Shown: positions 52,938 through 62,035, numbered from the stretch's first letter. The stretch: 64,000 bases of DNA from an uncultured Flavobacteriaceae bacterium (GCA_947487895.1 CANKYF010000002.1:248001-312000); one strand, 5' to 3'. Notes: generated by a model not told the origin, from the sequence alone. Numbers and translations are program-made.

Positions 52938-53822
52938 TTATTTTAAAGTAAACTCTGAAGTTGAAACTAGATCTTTGTCATTAAATACATTCACTATATA
53001 ACGCCCTTTTATAAAAGCATCTTGATTCTTACCAGCTACAAATTCACAAACGTTTAAGTTTTTATTCTCATAATTAAACTTACTAATAATACTGTAGTTT
53101 AACGTTTTTTCTTCAAACTGTACTTGTTCATTTAAACCAAGCGTATTGTTTTTAGGGTCAATAACTTGCACATACAATTCTTGATCACCTGCCTGCACTA
53201 AGCCATTTTTTGCAACTGTAAAACAAACTCTAATTTTATCTGTTCTGCTAGCTCTTTCAGTAGGTATTAATTTCCCAGACGTTCTTTGTATAACTCCAAA
53301 TCCTTTTAAACCAACTGTTCCTAAAATAGCTGCATTTTCAACAACTTCTGCTAACGCAGTATTTTGAACTAATAATGAATCCGTAAACATTGTACGCTCT
53401 TCTAATTGAACTCTTGTACTATCTAAAGATGTAGCCAAATAAGAATTCTCAACTCTTAACGAATCGTTTAATGCTAAAAGTGCATCCATCTCTTTTTGTA
53501 GGGATAAATATTTCTTTTTGTATCTCCACAAACTCTTCACGTTATTTTCAGAAAGTTTTAATGAATCTATCAACCCTTCTATACGGTCTCTAGCATTAAC
53601 TAAATCTTTTTTGGTAGCTGCATTTTCACCAATAGCTTCATCATATTGTTTTGCCATTGCGTTTAAATCGTTCATTACTAATTCTTTTTCAGCTACTAAG
53701 TCGTTTTGTACTTTCTTACTATCACTATATAAATTCATAGTGTAAAAACCAACTCCTAAAAATAATGCTAAAGCAATACCTAATGCTATTTTAAGTCCTG
53801 TGTTACTTTTGTTTTCTCCCAT
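52938..53822 (-). CDS. Membrane-anchored coiled-coil protein of unknown function
   Basis: 294 residues. One N-terminal membrane helix (about 9-28, LKIALGIALALFLGVGFYTM), a long coiled coil (about 30-160, repeated Asp/Ser/Leu heptads such as LLALNDSLRVENSYL), then a C-terminal beta-rich domain with KIRVCFTVAKNGL and YIVNVFNDKD. It probably spans the inner membrane with its coiled coil in the periplasm. Conserved in Bacteroidota as far as I recall, without an assigned role. Single gene with its own terminator. Confidence 0.8.
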   Translation of the reverse strand: MGENKSNTGLKIALGIALALFLGVGFYTMNLYSDSKKVQNDLVAEKELVMNDLNAMAKQYDEAIGENAATKKDLVNARDRIEGLIDSLKLSENNVKSLWRYKKKYLSLQKEMDALLALNDSLRVENSYLATSLDSTRVQLEERTMFTDSLLVQNTALAEVVENAAILGTVGLKGFGVIQRTSGKLIPTERASRTDKIRVCFTVAKNGLVQAGDQELYVQVIDPKNNTLGLNEQVQFEEKTLNYSIISKFNYENKNLNVCEFVAGKNQDAFIKGRYIVNVFNDKDLVSTSEFTLK

Positions 53823-54107
53823 GATTCTTGTTTTAATGTTGAATTAAATTTAACTCACTCAGTTTATATTTTTTTCTTTACACTTCAAAATTTATGTGTC
53901 TTCCTATAGTTTGTTAGCAAACATAATCTTTATAAGTGTTTTTAACATATACGACTAAGTTTTATTTTTGGATGTTACAGCATTTTCTTTTCAATGAACC
54001 AGCAATAAAGTATTAATTAGATGCTCTAACAACTCAATAATTTTGAATTCTAAAATAGTTATATAAAATAATATTCTGTTGCGTTTTAATAATTGTCAAA
54101 AAATCGT
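53823..54107. other. Gene-free stretch between divergent genes
   Basis: About 285 bp of AT-rich DNA holding, presumably, the promoters of the coiled-coil gene and the MarR-GNAT gene. No small gene or RNA was recognised. Confidence 0.5.
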
Positions 54108-54127
54108 ATATTTACATAAGTACTTAT
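54108..54127 (+). promoter_or_regulatory. Promoter and palindromic operator before the MarR-GNAT gene
   Basis: TATATTTA, a near match to the -7 box, is directly followed by the 12-bp perfect palindrome ATAAGTACTTAT (54116-54127), 14 bp before the ATG. A repressor bound there would block the start of transcription, consistent with self-regulation by the MarR domain. Confidence 0.5.
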
Positions 54128-54141
54128 ATAAATACTAATTT

Positions 54142-55101
54142 ATGGATGCTTTAAGAGGTTTTGGAGAACTAGGTATAGGTTCTAGATTAAAAAGATTAAG
54201 TGAACTTCTATTAAAAGAAACACAAATTGTTTATGACTATTTTAATATAGATTTTGATCCATATTTATTCCCTATATATAAAATAATAAGTACTAAAAAC
54301 GGTGTTACAAATTCTGAGATTCAAAATTCATTAAAATACACACAGCCAGCAATTACACAAGCAATAAATAAACTTGACTCTAAAGGTTATTTAATATTTA
54401 AAACTCATGAAATTGATAAAAGAAAAAAAATAATTTTTTTATCAGAAAAGGGTAAAAAAACTCTAGAAGGATTAAAACCTCTTTGGGAAAGTCTTGATTA
54501 TGTAATAAAAGATTTAACAACTGAGAACTCAAGTTCTTTAATTGATATAGTTAATACAATTGAAAACAAATTATCTCAAAAATGTTTTAGTGAAACAATA
54601 ATTAATCACATTAAAATGAATACAGTAGAGACAAATTCAATAAAAATAGACTTATTTAAAAAAGAAAATTCCAAATATTTTTATGATTTGAATATTGAAT
54701 GGCTCAAAACTTTTTTTGTAGTTGAACATTATGACGAAGAAGTATTAAGTAAACCGAATAAATACATTATAGACAAAGGAGGGAAAATATTTTTTGCAAA
54801 ATTAAATGATGAAATAGTTGGCACAGTTGCTTTAATGCCGTTGAATAATGATGGTCTATTTGAACTGACAAAAATGGCAGTCTCAATTGAACATCGTGGA
54901 AAAAAAATAGGGCAAAATCTACTCAAGTACTGTATCGATTATGCTAAAAACGAATTAGGTTTACCAAAGTTAATATTGTATTCTAATAGAATGTTAGAAA
55001 ATGCCATTTATATTTACAGAAAATTTGGCTTTGTTGAACTTCCATTAGAGTCAGACTCACCTTATAATCGAAGTGATATTAAAATGGAACTAGTTTTTTA
55101 A
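54142..55101 (+). CDS. MarR-type HTH fused to GNAT acetyltransferase
   Basis: 319 residues. Residues about 1-145 form a MarR winged helix: LFPIYKIISTKNGVTNSEIQ, LKYTQPAITQAINKLDSKGY and DKRKKIIFLSEKGKK. Residues about 160-319 form a GNAT domain with ELTKMAVSIEHRGKKIGQNL (acetyl-CoA motif A) and YIYRKFGFVELPL (motif B). The fusion may acetylate a small molecule and regulate in response to it. The palindrome just upstream may be its own operator. Single gene. Confidence 0.88.
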   Translation: MDALRGFGELGIGSRLKRLSELLLKETQIVYDYFNIDFDPYLFPIYKIISTKNGVTNSEIQNSLKYTQPAITQAINKLDSKGYLIFKTHEIDKRKKIIFLSEKGKKTLEGLKPLWESLDYVIKDLTTENSSSLIDIVNTIENKLSQKCFSETIINHIKMNTVETNSIKIDLFKKENSKYFYDLNIEWLKTFFVVEHYDEEVLSKPNKYIIDKGGKIFFAKLNDEIVGTVALMPLNNDGLFELTKMAVSIEHRGKKIGQNLLKYCIDYAKNELGLPKLILYSNRMLENAIYIYRKFGFVELPLESDSPYNRSDIKMELVF

Positions 55102-55130
55102 TTTGGACTCTATTTTGTAAAATATCATAA

Positions 55131-55169
55131 AAAGAAAACTCCTCAAAAAATTATGTTTTTGAGGAGTTT
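55131..55169. terminator. Terminator between convergent genes
   Basis: A 14-bp stem AAACTCCTCAAAAA/TTTTTGAGGAGTTT with a six-base loop; on the minus strand it is followed by TCTTTTTATG. It lies 80 bp after the GH16 gene and 30 bp after the MarR-GNAT gene. Confidence 0.75.
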
Positions 55170-55250
55170 AAAAACTTTAATTCAAGTAAAAACTGTAAAG
55201 TAGTTTATTTAATAAAATTACTTGTAACTATTATTTTTATAACGATTGGA

Positions 55251-56546
55251 TTATTCGTCTTCTAATTTCCAAGTTCTAACCCAATCAACTCTCATGGTAT
55301 TATTAGCGTCATCAGCTAAATCAGATTTTGCTGGTAACCCACCTAACCAACCTGCCTCATTGGTCCAAACATCAAAAATAATTTCAAGTTCTCTTGTAAA
55401 CTCTCTATCATAAGTATTTCCATCTAAATGCTCTCCAACAACTACACTACCAGCTGGTTCTCCATCTAAATAAAATTGAATGTTTTTAGAATCTTTCCAC
55501 CATACGCCATATGTATGGTATCCCTCATTCCATCCAACATTTTTCATTGGGTTAACATCTAATAAATTAGATCTTAAAAAATTTCCATGCTCTCTAACTG
55601 TTTGTGGTGATTTATTTGAATCTGCTTGAAAATATTGTGAATTCATTTGATCTGGAAACACATCTGCTGTACAATTAGTACAAGATGGATTAGAGTTATT
55701 TTCAATAATGTCAATTTCATCTCTATCATCACTATTTCCATTATTCAACCAATATGTATTATATGCAGAAATATGAGATGTTTTTATACTGGCCTCAGTA
55801 TACATTGGATAACTAGTCTCTTCAAATGAATGAATTCTGGCAGTCTGAAACCATCTTCCTCCAGCGTTAGCTTCATTAACTGTTGGTTTAATCCATAATT
55901 TCCCATCTGTTACCCCAGAGTTTTGTGAAGAATTAGACACAGATACTGGAACTGGATAATCCCAAGTAGACTTAAACCACTTAGAAGAATCCCAAGCATC
56001 AAATTCATCAGACATTGCATCAAATTTTACCCATTTTTTACCAGCAGGGGTTGTATCATCAATTGACACAAATGAGGGAAAATTAGAATCTATATTATTA
56101 AAATCTTCAGCTGTTGGTCCACCTCCAGACACTTCATTTACTGTAATATTTACAGTAGCAGTATCTTCATCTCCATCTTTATCTGTTAGCGTATAGGTAA
56201 AACTATCTGTACCACTGAAATTTGTGTTTGGCACATATTCAAATATCCCATCACTTACTTCAGTCACCGATCCGTTTGCAGGGTCTGTTCCCAAACTATA
56301 ATTATCACTGTCTCCACCATCATCACCAATATTATCATTAGTAGAAACATCTACTTGATTTGTAGTACCAGCTGCACTATTTTCTTCAACAGTTAATGTA
56401 TCATCACTTGCGGTTGGCATGTGATCCACAACTTCTTCTTTTTCTTTACTATCATCACTAGAACAACTAGCAAATGAAACTACAATTGTAACTCCTAATA
56501 GCACTGTAGCTAACCTTTTAAATTCTGATTTATTGAATATTTTCAT
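55251..56546 (-). CDS. GH16 glycoside hydrolase lipoprotein (copy A)
   Basis: About 431 residues. Lipoprotein signal with Cys in SFASCSSDD. A cadherin-like/VCBS-type beta-sandwich follows (about residues 35-135, TLTVEENSAAGTTNQVDVST, DGIFEYVPNTNFSGTDSFTY), then a GH16 catalytic domain: MSDEFDAWDSSKWF, YNTYWLNNG and the active site DEIDIIEN with nucleophile and acid/base Glu. The layout resembles agarase/porphyranase-type GH16 more than laminarinases, but substrate is not proven. As an anchored enzyme it would cut algal galactan at the cell surface. The start at 56546 is set by the signal; 56579 is the longer option. Confidence 0.88.
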   Translation of the reverse strand: MKIFNKSEFKRLATVLLGVTIVVSFASCSSDDSKEKEEVVDHMPTASDDTLTVEENSAAGTTNQVDVSTNDNIGDDGGDSDNYSLGTDPANGSVTEVSDGIFEYVPNTNFSGTDSFTYTLTDKDGDEDTATVNITVNEVSGGGPTAEDFNNIDSNFPSFVSIDDTTPAGKKWVKFDAMSDEFDAWDSSKWFKSTWDYPVPVSVSNSSQNSGVTDGKLWIKPTVNEANAGGRWFQTARIHSFEETSYPMYTEASIKTSHISAYNTYWLNNGNSDDRDEIDIIENNSNPSCTNCTADVFPDQMNSQYFQADSNKSPQTVREHGNFLRSNLLDVNPMKNVGWNEGYHTYGVWWKDSKNIQFYLDGEPAGSVVVGEHLDGNTYDREFTRELEIIFDVWTNEAGWLGGLPAKSDLADDANNTMRVDWVRTWKLEDE

Positions 56547-56575
56547 TTTAATTTTTTTTGTACTTTCTAATTTAA

Positions 56576-56606
56576 TCAAAAAAGGGGAATGCTCCCCCTT
56601 TTTTGA
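56576..56606 (-). terminator. Terminator between the two GH16 genes
   Basis: A 12-bp stem TCAAAAAAGGGG/CCCCTTTTTTGA with a seven-base loop. It lies 20-50 bp after the stop of copy B and just before the start of copy A, so part of the transcripts may stop there and copy A may be made at a lower level. Confidence 0.75.
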
Positions 56607-56624
56607 TACTTTTATTTACAACTA

Positions 56625-57908
56625 TTATTCGTCTTCTAGTTTCCAAGTTCTTACCCAATCAACTCGCATTGTGTTAATTGAATCATCCCCTAAATCATCC
56701 TTATCTGCTAGTCCTCCTAAGAAACATTCATCTGCAGTCCATAAATCCCATATAAGCTCTAATTCTCTGGTAAAATCTTTAGCTGTTGTTAATTTTCCAG
56801 CTGGTTCACCATTTAAATAAAACTCAATATTCCTTTTGTCTTTCCACCATACACCAACTGTATGATAATCTTCATTCCAAGTTTTATCTTTCTTAGGATT
56901 GTTAGTAGATAACCATCTTGTATCATAGTTAGCTTCGTGCCTAACAGTAACACTGTTTTCTGCAATGAAATATTGAGAATTCATTTGTGTAGGGAATAAA
57001 TGAGTTGACCAAGGGATATCATCATTCTCGCCAGCATCAATACATGGTTGAGTAGGCTTAGAGTTGTTTTCTACAACATCTATTTCATCACGATTATCAA
57101 TATCTCCATTGTTTAACCAAAATGTATTAAAAGCTGAAATATGAGCTGTTTTCATACTACACTCGGTATACATAGGATAACTTATCTTAGTTGTTGAATG
57201 TACTCTAGCAGTTTGAAACCAATTTGGATCACTTCTAAGTGTAGCTTTTATACAAAGTTTTCCGTCTTCAGTAAAAGAATTTTCATTTCTCATAAAAACA
57301 GGAGTTCCTCCATAATTCCAGAATGAGTTATACCATTTTGTTGCGCCATTCGGATCATTTCCAATATCTAACGGCCCATCAAATTCATCTGATAAAGCAT
57401 CTACTTTTACCCATTTTTTACCTGTTGGTGTTGTATTGTCAATAGACACAAAAGAAGGGAAATCTGGATCTATGTTTTCAAAAGCAGAAGCAGGTGGACC
57501 TGTCACTTCAGTTACAGTTACAGTTACAGTAGCAGATGATTCATCTCCATCTTTATCCGCTATTTTATATGTAAATGTATCTTCTCCAAAGAAATCAGCA
57601 TCAGGGATGTATTCAAATATACCATCACTAATTTCAGTGACATCACCATTAGAAGGAGCATTACCTAGACTATAATTATTAGTATCTCCACCATCATCTC
57701 CAATATTATCATTTGTAGAAACATCTATTTGATTCGCAGAACCAGCACTACTATTTTCATCAACTGTAAGCACATCATTACTTGCGGTTGGGGCACCAGC
57801 ACCTATAAACCCATTAGAATCATTGCTGCTACAACTCATAGCAAAAATTAATAGCATGCACATAGGAACAAAAATAATTCCTTTTTTAAACACAATTTTT
57901 TTTAACAT
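56625..57908 (-). CDS. GH16 glycoside hydrolase lipoprotein (copy B)
   Basis: 427 residues with the same architecture as copy A: lipoprotein signal (LLIFAMSCSSND), cadherin-like beta-sandwich (DVLTVDENSSAGSANQIDVS), GH16 domain with ALSDEFDGPLDIG, FNTFWLNNGDIDNRDEID and EIDVVENNS. The final segment NTMRVDWVRTWKLEDE is the same in both copies. Differences cluster in the substrate-cleft loops (WYNSFWNYGGTPVF here), so the two may have different products or targets. The tandem arrangement indicates duplication. No SusC/SusD pair or sulfatase is nearby. Confidence 0.88.
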   Translation of the reverse strand: MLKKIVFKKGIIFVPMCMLLIFAMSCSSNDSNGFIGAGAPTASNDVLTVDENSSAGSANQIDVSTNDNIGDDGGDTNNYSLGNAPSNGDVTEISDGIFEYIPDADFFGEDTFTYKIADKDGDESSATVTVTVTEVTGPPASAFENIDPDFPSFVSIDNTTPTGKKWVKVDALSDEFDGPLDIGNDPNGATKWYNSFWNYGGTPVFMRNENSFTEDGKLCIKATLRSDPNWFQTARVHSTTKISYPMYTECSMKTAHISAFNTFWLNNGDIDNRDEIDVVENNSKPTQPCIDAGENDDIPWSTHLFPTQMNSQYFIAENSVTVRHEANYDTRWLSTNNPKKDKTWNEDYHTVGVWWKDKRNIEFYLNGEPAGKLTTAKDFTRELELIWDLWTADECFLGGLADKDDLGDDSINTMRVDWVRTWKLEDE

Positions 57909-57934
57909 CTTATTTTATTTTGTTTTAGTACTAA

Positions 57935-57942
57935 CAAATTTA
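57935..57942 (-). promoter_or_regulatory. -7 promoter box (TAAATTTG) for the GH16 pair
   Basis: On the minus strand, TAAATTTG matches the consensus and lies 27 bp before the start at 57908. Confidence 0.5.
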
Positions 57943-58076
57943 AAGCTCAACTGTTTATTTTTTTGAAAAATAAACTTGACAAGAACTTAACAATATCTTG
58001 ACATACTGTTAAACACAGCCATCAATAATACTAAAAAACATAAAAGTAAGATAAAACTTAGAAAAATAAATAGTAG

Positions 58077-59762
58077 TTAGTTTAAAGAATTAATTGAATC
58101 TATTTTCTTTTGAAGTGTTTCAATCTGCATTTCCTTTTCAGTCTTAATTTTAATAGAATCTTTAGTTTTTAAAATAAGATCTGGAGTTTGTGTTTTTTCT
58201 TCAGCGAAATAATACCCTATTCCTTCACTAGACCTCCACGCTTCTCCCAACTGATCATACACAGATTTATCCCACCTACTTGGATGTTTTACATCTATCC
58301 AAACAACATCCCTGTATTCGCTATCAACCAATGCTAAATCTGGTGTGGCAGAACCATCAAACTTTTCAGCTTCATTATCTCTAATAGCTGATATTGTTCC
58401 TAAAAAGAACATACGTTTTCTACCTGCTATGTTCTTAATATATGGTCTAAATTCTACTGGTTTATTAACAGACCAATCAAACTCTTTTCGTGATTCTATA
58501 ACTTTTAAAGGCATTGCTGATACTCCTGCATACCCTTGTTTTTTAGAGGCATGATCATAATAATATAATTTATCTGTACCATCTGCAGGAATAAATACGC
58601 TAAAGGTTAAACTAGTGCGCTCATCTCCTACAGGTTCTAAACCAAACCAATGATATAAACCACTATAGGCATTAGCTTCGGTATCTGAAAAATCAAAATC
58701 TGTCACAAATGGTTGCTGATTTTGGTCATCAGCCAACTCAGGAATTTTAACAGCTGTTTTCATATTCCATGGTAACGGGTCGCTAAACCCTCCTAAAAAT
58801 TTTAAAGATTCAGCTTGTAAGCGAGATACTTCTTCTGCTAATGTATTCTGGCGAGTTAAAAACGGGTAATTACTCATACTTTCTGGACTTACATAAGTAC
58901 CTTTCCCTATAGCTACACGCTCTAAGTAATCTTTAAAATCATGCGCTCCATTATCTATTATCATTACTCCTCCAAACGTTGGGTAAGGAAATAAAAAACC
59001 TTTCCATTTTATCAAACTCACTACTTGTACCCATTGTCCACTATCATTTTTCATATAATAGGTATCACTAGGTTCTAAAGTGAATAACTGAAAAATATTG
59101 AAACGTTGAACAACAGCGTTATAAGTATTTCTACTAAACTTTAAGGATTCACCAATTGAAAACGTGACGGGTATTCTATTTTCGCTAGAAAATCTTGGAA
59201 AAGGTGTGGTACTTGACACAGAGAACACTTCTTCTGTATTATCGGTCATTCCCTGCCACATATATTTTTCAGTAGGCTGAATGGCCATTGTCCATTTATT
59301 TTGATCTCCTATTCTAACTAAATGAGGTAAAGACACATCTTTGGTCTCACCCACACTTTCATTAGCCATTGAAAATATATTTCTTAGCGGTTGTATTCGT
59401 TCATTTTGAGTAAGAGGTAATTCGTTAATTTCAACTTTATTTAAGTGATTAAAAACGTTGTAAGTCCTCATATAATCATACATTTTATAATGCCAACCAA
59501 CTATGTACAAAATTCCAAAGAAAACTACCAAAAGTCCTAGCATACCTAACCTACCTGCTGTACTAACGGTCTTTCTAAACTTTCGTAGACCAAAGGTTAA
59601 TACTAAAACACTTAATAGAATAACAAAAATGTATTTTCTAACAAATAAAAGTGCTGGTTGGTAATAATCTCTTAAGGCAAAGAGAGCTATTAACAGTATT
59701 AGACCCCAAATAATTATATTTCGTTTTTGCTTAGCTCCTTTTTTCCAGTAAGACTTTATCAT
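58077..59762 (-). CDS. Membrane-anchored protein of unknown function (561 aa)
   Basis: 561 residues. Three N-terminal membrane helices (about 17-35, 42-60 and 72-92) precede a large soluble domain. Segments such as YMWQGMTDNTEEVFSVSSTT, FLFPYPTFGGVMIIDNGAHD and GLYHWFGLEPVGDERTSL look globular. The C-terminus is a charged coiled coil (IKTEKEMQIETLQKKIDSIN). I recognise no domain. It is the last gene of the minus-strand row with the AAA ATPase, NUDIX and DUF6638-like genes, following the 178-residue membrane protein by 70 bp, and may sense or hold something in the envelope for that system. Confidence 0.75.
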   Translation of the reverse strand: MIKSYWKKGAKQKRNIIIWGLILLIALFALRDYYQPALLFVRKYIFVILLSVLVLTFGLRKFRKTVSTAGRLGMLGLLVVFFGILYIVGWHYKMYDYMRTYNVFNHLNKVEINELPLTQNERIQPLRNIFSMANESVGETKDVSLPHLVRIGDQNKWTMAIQPTEKYMWQGMTDNTEEVFSVSSTTPFPRFSSENRIPVTFSIGESLKFSRNTYNAVVQRFNIFQLFTLEPSDTYYMKNDSGQWVQVVSLIKWKGFLFPYPTFGGVMIIDNGAHDFKDYLERVAIGKGTYVSPESMSNYPFLTRQNTLAEEVSRLQAESLKFLGGFSDPLPWNMKTAVKIPELADDQNQQPFVTDFDFSDTEANAYSGLYHWFGLEPVGDERTSLTFSVFIPADGTDKLYYYDHASKKQGYAGVSAMPLKVIESRKEFDWSVNKPVEFRPYIKNIAGRKRMFFLGTISAIRDNEAEKFDGSATPDLALVDSEYRDVVWIDVKHPSRWDKSVYDQLGEAWRSSEGIGYYFAEEKTQTPDLILKTKDSIKIKTEKEMQIETLQKKIDSINSLN

Positions 59763-59832
59763 TTTTAAATATTTTTATTGCCACTAAATTCACAAGTAAT
59801 TTTCATAACAGCTGACTGCAACTTAGTACTGT

Positions 59833-60369
59833 CTACTTAAGATACCCTTTATCCTTTAAGCGTTCTCTAGCACTTTTCTCATTATTTTTAGGTGCTTCTT
59901 CTTTTTGCTCTTCCGTTATTTCTTCTTCTACATCTTTTGTTTTGATGTCTTCAATAATATCTTTTCCTTTTTCTACTGCACTTTGTACAATATCTTCAAA
60001 AGAGTCTGTTTTCTCTTCAATCACTTTTCCAGATTTTAAAACAAAACTAGCAACATAAGTACCTATTAGAGTACCTACTATAACAGATGAAAATGCAGAA
60101 ATACCATTATAATTAGTAAAAATTTGAAATGGTGTTAAAAATTGAACTACTATACCTATCAACAAAAATACACCTACTATGTAGACAAGTCTTGGTAAAA
60201 AAGCTTGTTTAAAAACGAAACCTTTTTTGTTTTCAGGTTTCATTTGTAATTCTTTACTATTGAATATCTTATTAAAAAATCTGTATAATTTATTTCCTTG
60301 AGATTCTCTCCAATAAATAAGAATTCCTAATAAAATTGCTCCTATAAAAATTACTAATTCTAGTCCCAT
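59833..60369 (-). CDS. Small membrane protein of unknown function (178 aa)
   Basis: 178 residues: an N-terminal membrane helix (LVIFIGAILLGILIYW), two central helices (about 55-75 and 85-110, LVYIVGVFLLIGIVVQFL) and an acidic/basic C-terminal tail (DVEEEITEEQKEEAPKNNEK) ending ERLKDKGYLK. No family recognised. It precedes the 561-residue protein and follows the inserted GIY-YIG/REP unit, which separates it from the DUF6638-like gene. Confidence 0.72.
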   Translation of the reverse strand: MGLELVIFIGAILLGILIYWRESQGNKLYRFFNKIFNSKELQMKPENKKGFVFKQAFLPRLVYIVGVFLLIGIVVQFLTPFQIFTNYNGISAFSSVIVGTLIGTYVASFVLKSGKVIEEKTDSFEDIVQSAVEKGKDIIEDIKTKDVEEEITEEQKEEAPKNNEKSARERLKDKGYLK

Positions 60370-60402
60370 GTTTTCTTTAGTTATAGCTTAAAATTTATTC
60401 TT

Positions 60403-60432
60403 TTTGTCATTCCGCACTTGATGCGGAATCCA
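60403..60432 (+). repeat. REP-like palindrome, copy 1
   Basis: A 30-bp element whose core is an 8-bp inverted repeat around CTTGA. Identical in reverse complement to the copies at 60741 and 62087. Confidence 0.85.
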
Positions 60433-60735
60433 TCAATAACTCCAATCGACAGATAAATCTTCCCATTTCTCATTTTCTTTTTCAATTAAATCTATTTTCC
60501 ATTGTCTATTCCAATTTTTCAACTGTTTTTCTCTTTTAATTGCATCTGCAATGTACTGAAAGTGTTCAAACTACATAAGTTTCTTCAATCCGTATTTTGA
60601 TGTAAATCCGCTAACTAATTTATTTTTATGTTCAAACATTCGTCTTTCTAAGTCATTGGTAACTCCAATATATAAAGTTCCATTTTTCATATTAGATAAT
60701 ATATAAACATAAAATTGATAATAATTTCCTCTCAT
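60433..60735 (-). pseudogene. GIY-YIG nuclease (UPF0213-like) with an in-frame stop
   Basis: 101 codons reading [19 protein letters not shown], then [19 protein letters not shown], with the GIY-YIG tyrosines and glycine (YVYIL...YIG) and the catalytic Arg, and a C-terminal AIKREKQLKNWNRQWKIDLI. Codon 55 (60571-60573) is TAG where family members have an aromatic residue before FE (KKLM-stop-FEH). Otherwise the frame is intact to TGA at 60433, which fits one recent nonsense change. Either a young pseudogene or a sequencing error; readthrough is unlikely. Such small GIY-YIG proteins lack the partner domains of UvrC and have no known cell role. Confidence 0.8.
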
Positions 60736-60740
60736 CTTTT

Positions 60741-60770
60741 TGGATTCCGCATCAAGTGCGGAATGACAAA
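60741..60770 (-). repeat. REP-like palindrome, copy 2 (inverted)
   Basis: Exact reverse complement of the element at 60403-60432, five bases upstream of the GIY-YIG start and 26 bp after the DUF6638-like gene's stop. Confidence 0.85.
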
Positions 60771-60795
60771 CATTACTATTATGTGTCTAACTTTC

Positions 60796-62031
60796 CTAAA
60801 TATTGTTACTAATTGTTTCAACTACCCATTCTTTTAATGACTCATCCCAATTTTCATAACTCTTATAAAAGCTTTCTTTGTCATACCAATACCAATACAA
60901 TACATCTTTAGGCGCTACATTTACTAATAATTTCCATATTAAATCTTGGTGTTTAGCTTCTAAAGATGAATGTGGCTTATGCAATGCTTCAAATATCTTA
61001 GGATCTACAATATCTGCTATTTTATATTGATTACTCGTTTCTAACTTTTCTAAATAGCGTTCTACACTCATTATTTTTTTTCTGTCATCTATTTTGAGCT
61101 TATTCAAATAACTTTTAAATAAAATTGGGTTACTCAAAATATCCTTAATGAGATGTTCTGGTTTATTTAAATATTGAGACATCTCATACTTCTTAATACG
61201 CTCATACCTATCCGTATTCACTTCTTTTTCAAGATTATATTCTATAATCATATGATCACGCAATTTCACCATTAACTCTTTTTGATGAATATGAAAAATA
61301 AATATATCATGATTGGTATCTTTAATCGCTTCTTTATGCCATTTTTCATCTTCAAAAACTACTATAGGTGAGATAAAATCTCTTAATATATACACGCCTC
61401 CAAAAGCTCTGGTATAAAAGGAATCTGTAGTAAACTGTAGTTCATGTAATTCTAAATCACGCTCTCTTAAATCTCCATATTTTTTAGCAGAATCTAATAA
61501 CTTCTTATGAAGATTTTCATCAATAAAATTATTATCGCGCTTAAAGGTTTCAATGAGTTCTAATTGTTCTTCTTGAATAGCATCTAGATTATTCATTAAG
61601 TGAAAATGAATATTGACTTTATTATATTTTAAAACATCTAATGGTTCATAAAACACATCAATATCTTGGTCAAAATCTATACAAATAGCACAATCTCTTG
61701 TAATATCTTTTATTTTATGACCATGTATTTTAAAAACATATTTCATCATATCCCTATCAAAAGTATGAAAGGGTAAATACACTGGTTTTCCTTTTTGAAG
61801 TGGAGAAATTACAATACCATGTGGATTTGCATCACCGTTATTTAAATAATGCAAATCTTCTTTTTCTTCAGCTATTTCTGGGCTCCAACCAATACCATCA
61901 ATTAAGAAGTTCTTAAGTTTGGTTGGTTTAAATCCAAGTTTTATTAAGCATTTATTATAACGTTCCACCAGCTTTCCACTCACTGGAATTAATTCACTTT
62001 TATATAAATTGGCTTCTATTAGTTTTTCCAT
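60796..62031 (-). CDS. DUF6638-like protein of unknown function
   Basis: 411 residues, soluble, no signal peptide. Segments such as LIDGIGWSPEIAEEKEDLHY, NPHGIVISPLQKGKPVYLPF and KDVLYWYWYDKESFYKSYEN look conserved and match my memory of the DUF6638 family; I am not certain. The C-terminal half has several charged helices. It follows the NUDIX gene on the same strand, with a 160-bp gap filled by three palindromic repeats, and is probably part of the AAA ATPase operon. Role unknown. Confidence 0.7.
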   Translation of the reverse strand: MEKLIEANLYKSELIPVSGKLVERYNKCLIKLGFKPTKLKNFLIDGIGWSPEIAEEKEDLHYLNNGDANPHGIVISPLQKGKPVYLPFHTFDRDMMKYVFKIHGHKIKDITRDCAICIDFDQDIDVFYEPLDVLKYNKVNIHFHLMNNLDAIQEEQLELIETFKRDNNFIDENLHKKLLDSAKKYGDLRERDLELHELQFTTDSFYTRAFGGVYILRDFISPIVVFEDEKWHKEAIKDTNHDIFIFHIHQKELMVKLRDHMIIEYNLEKEVNTDRYERIKKYEMSQYLNKPEHLIKDILSNPILFKSYLNKLKIDDRKKIMSVERYLEKLETSNQYKIADIVDPKIFEALHKPHSSLEAKHQDLIWKLLVNVAPKDVLYWYWYDKESFYKSYENWDESLKEWVVETISNNI

Positions 62032-62035
62032 TTCT

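Larger units (their letters stand above)
60403..60770. mobile_element. Compact REP-flanked GIY-YIG unit (368 bp)
   Basis: A 30-bp sequence containing the palindrome ATTCCGCA-cttga-TGCGGAAT (60403-60432) recurs in exact inverted orientation at 60741-60770. Between them lies only a GIY-YIG nuclease gene, whose start is five bases from one copy and whose stop TGA touches the other. No target duplication is visible. A third copy of the same repeat is at 62087-62116. The arrangement resembles REP-associated transposase units in other bacteria, but with a GIY-YIG nuclease. Confidence 0.55.

Noticed and set aside
60403-60432. The 60403 palindrome as merely a terminator
   Set aside because: It has identical copies, one inverted across the GIY-YIG gene and one 1.3 kb away, so it is a repeat family even if it may also end transcripts.
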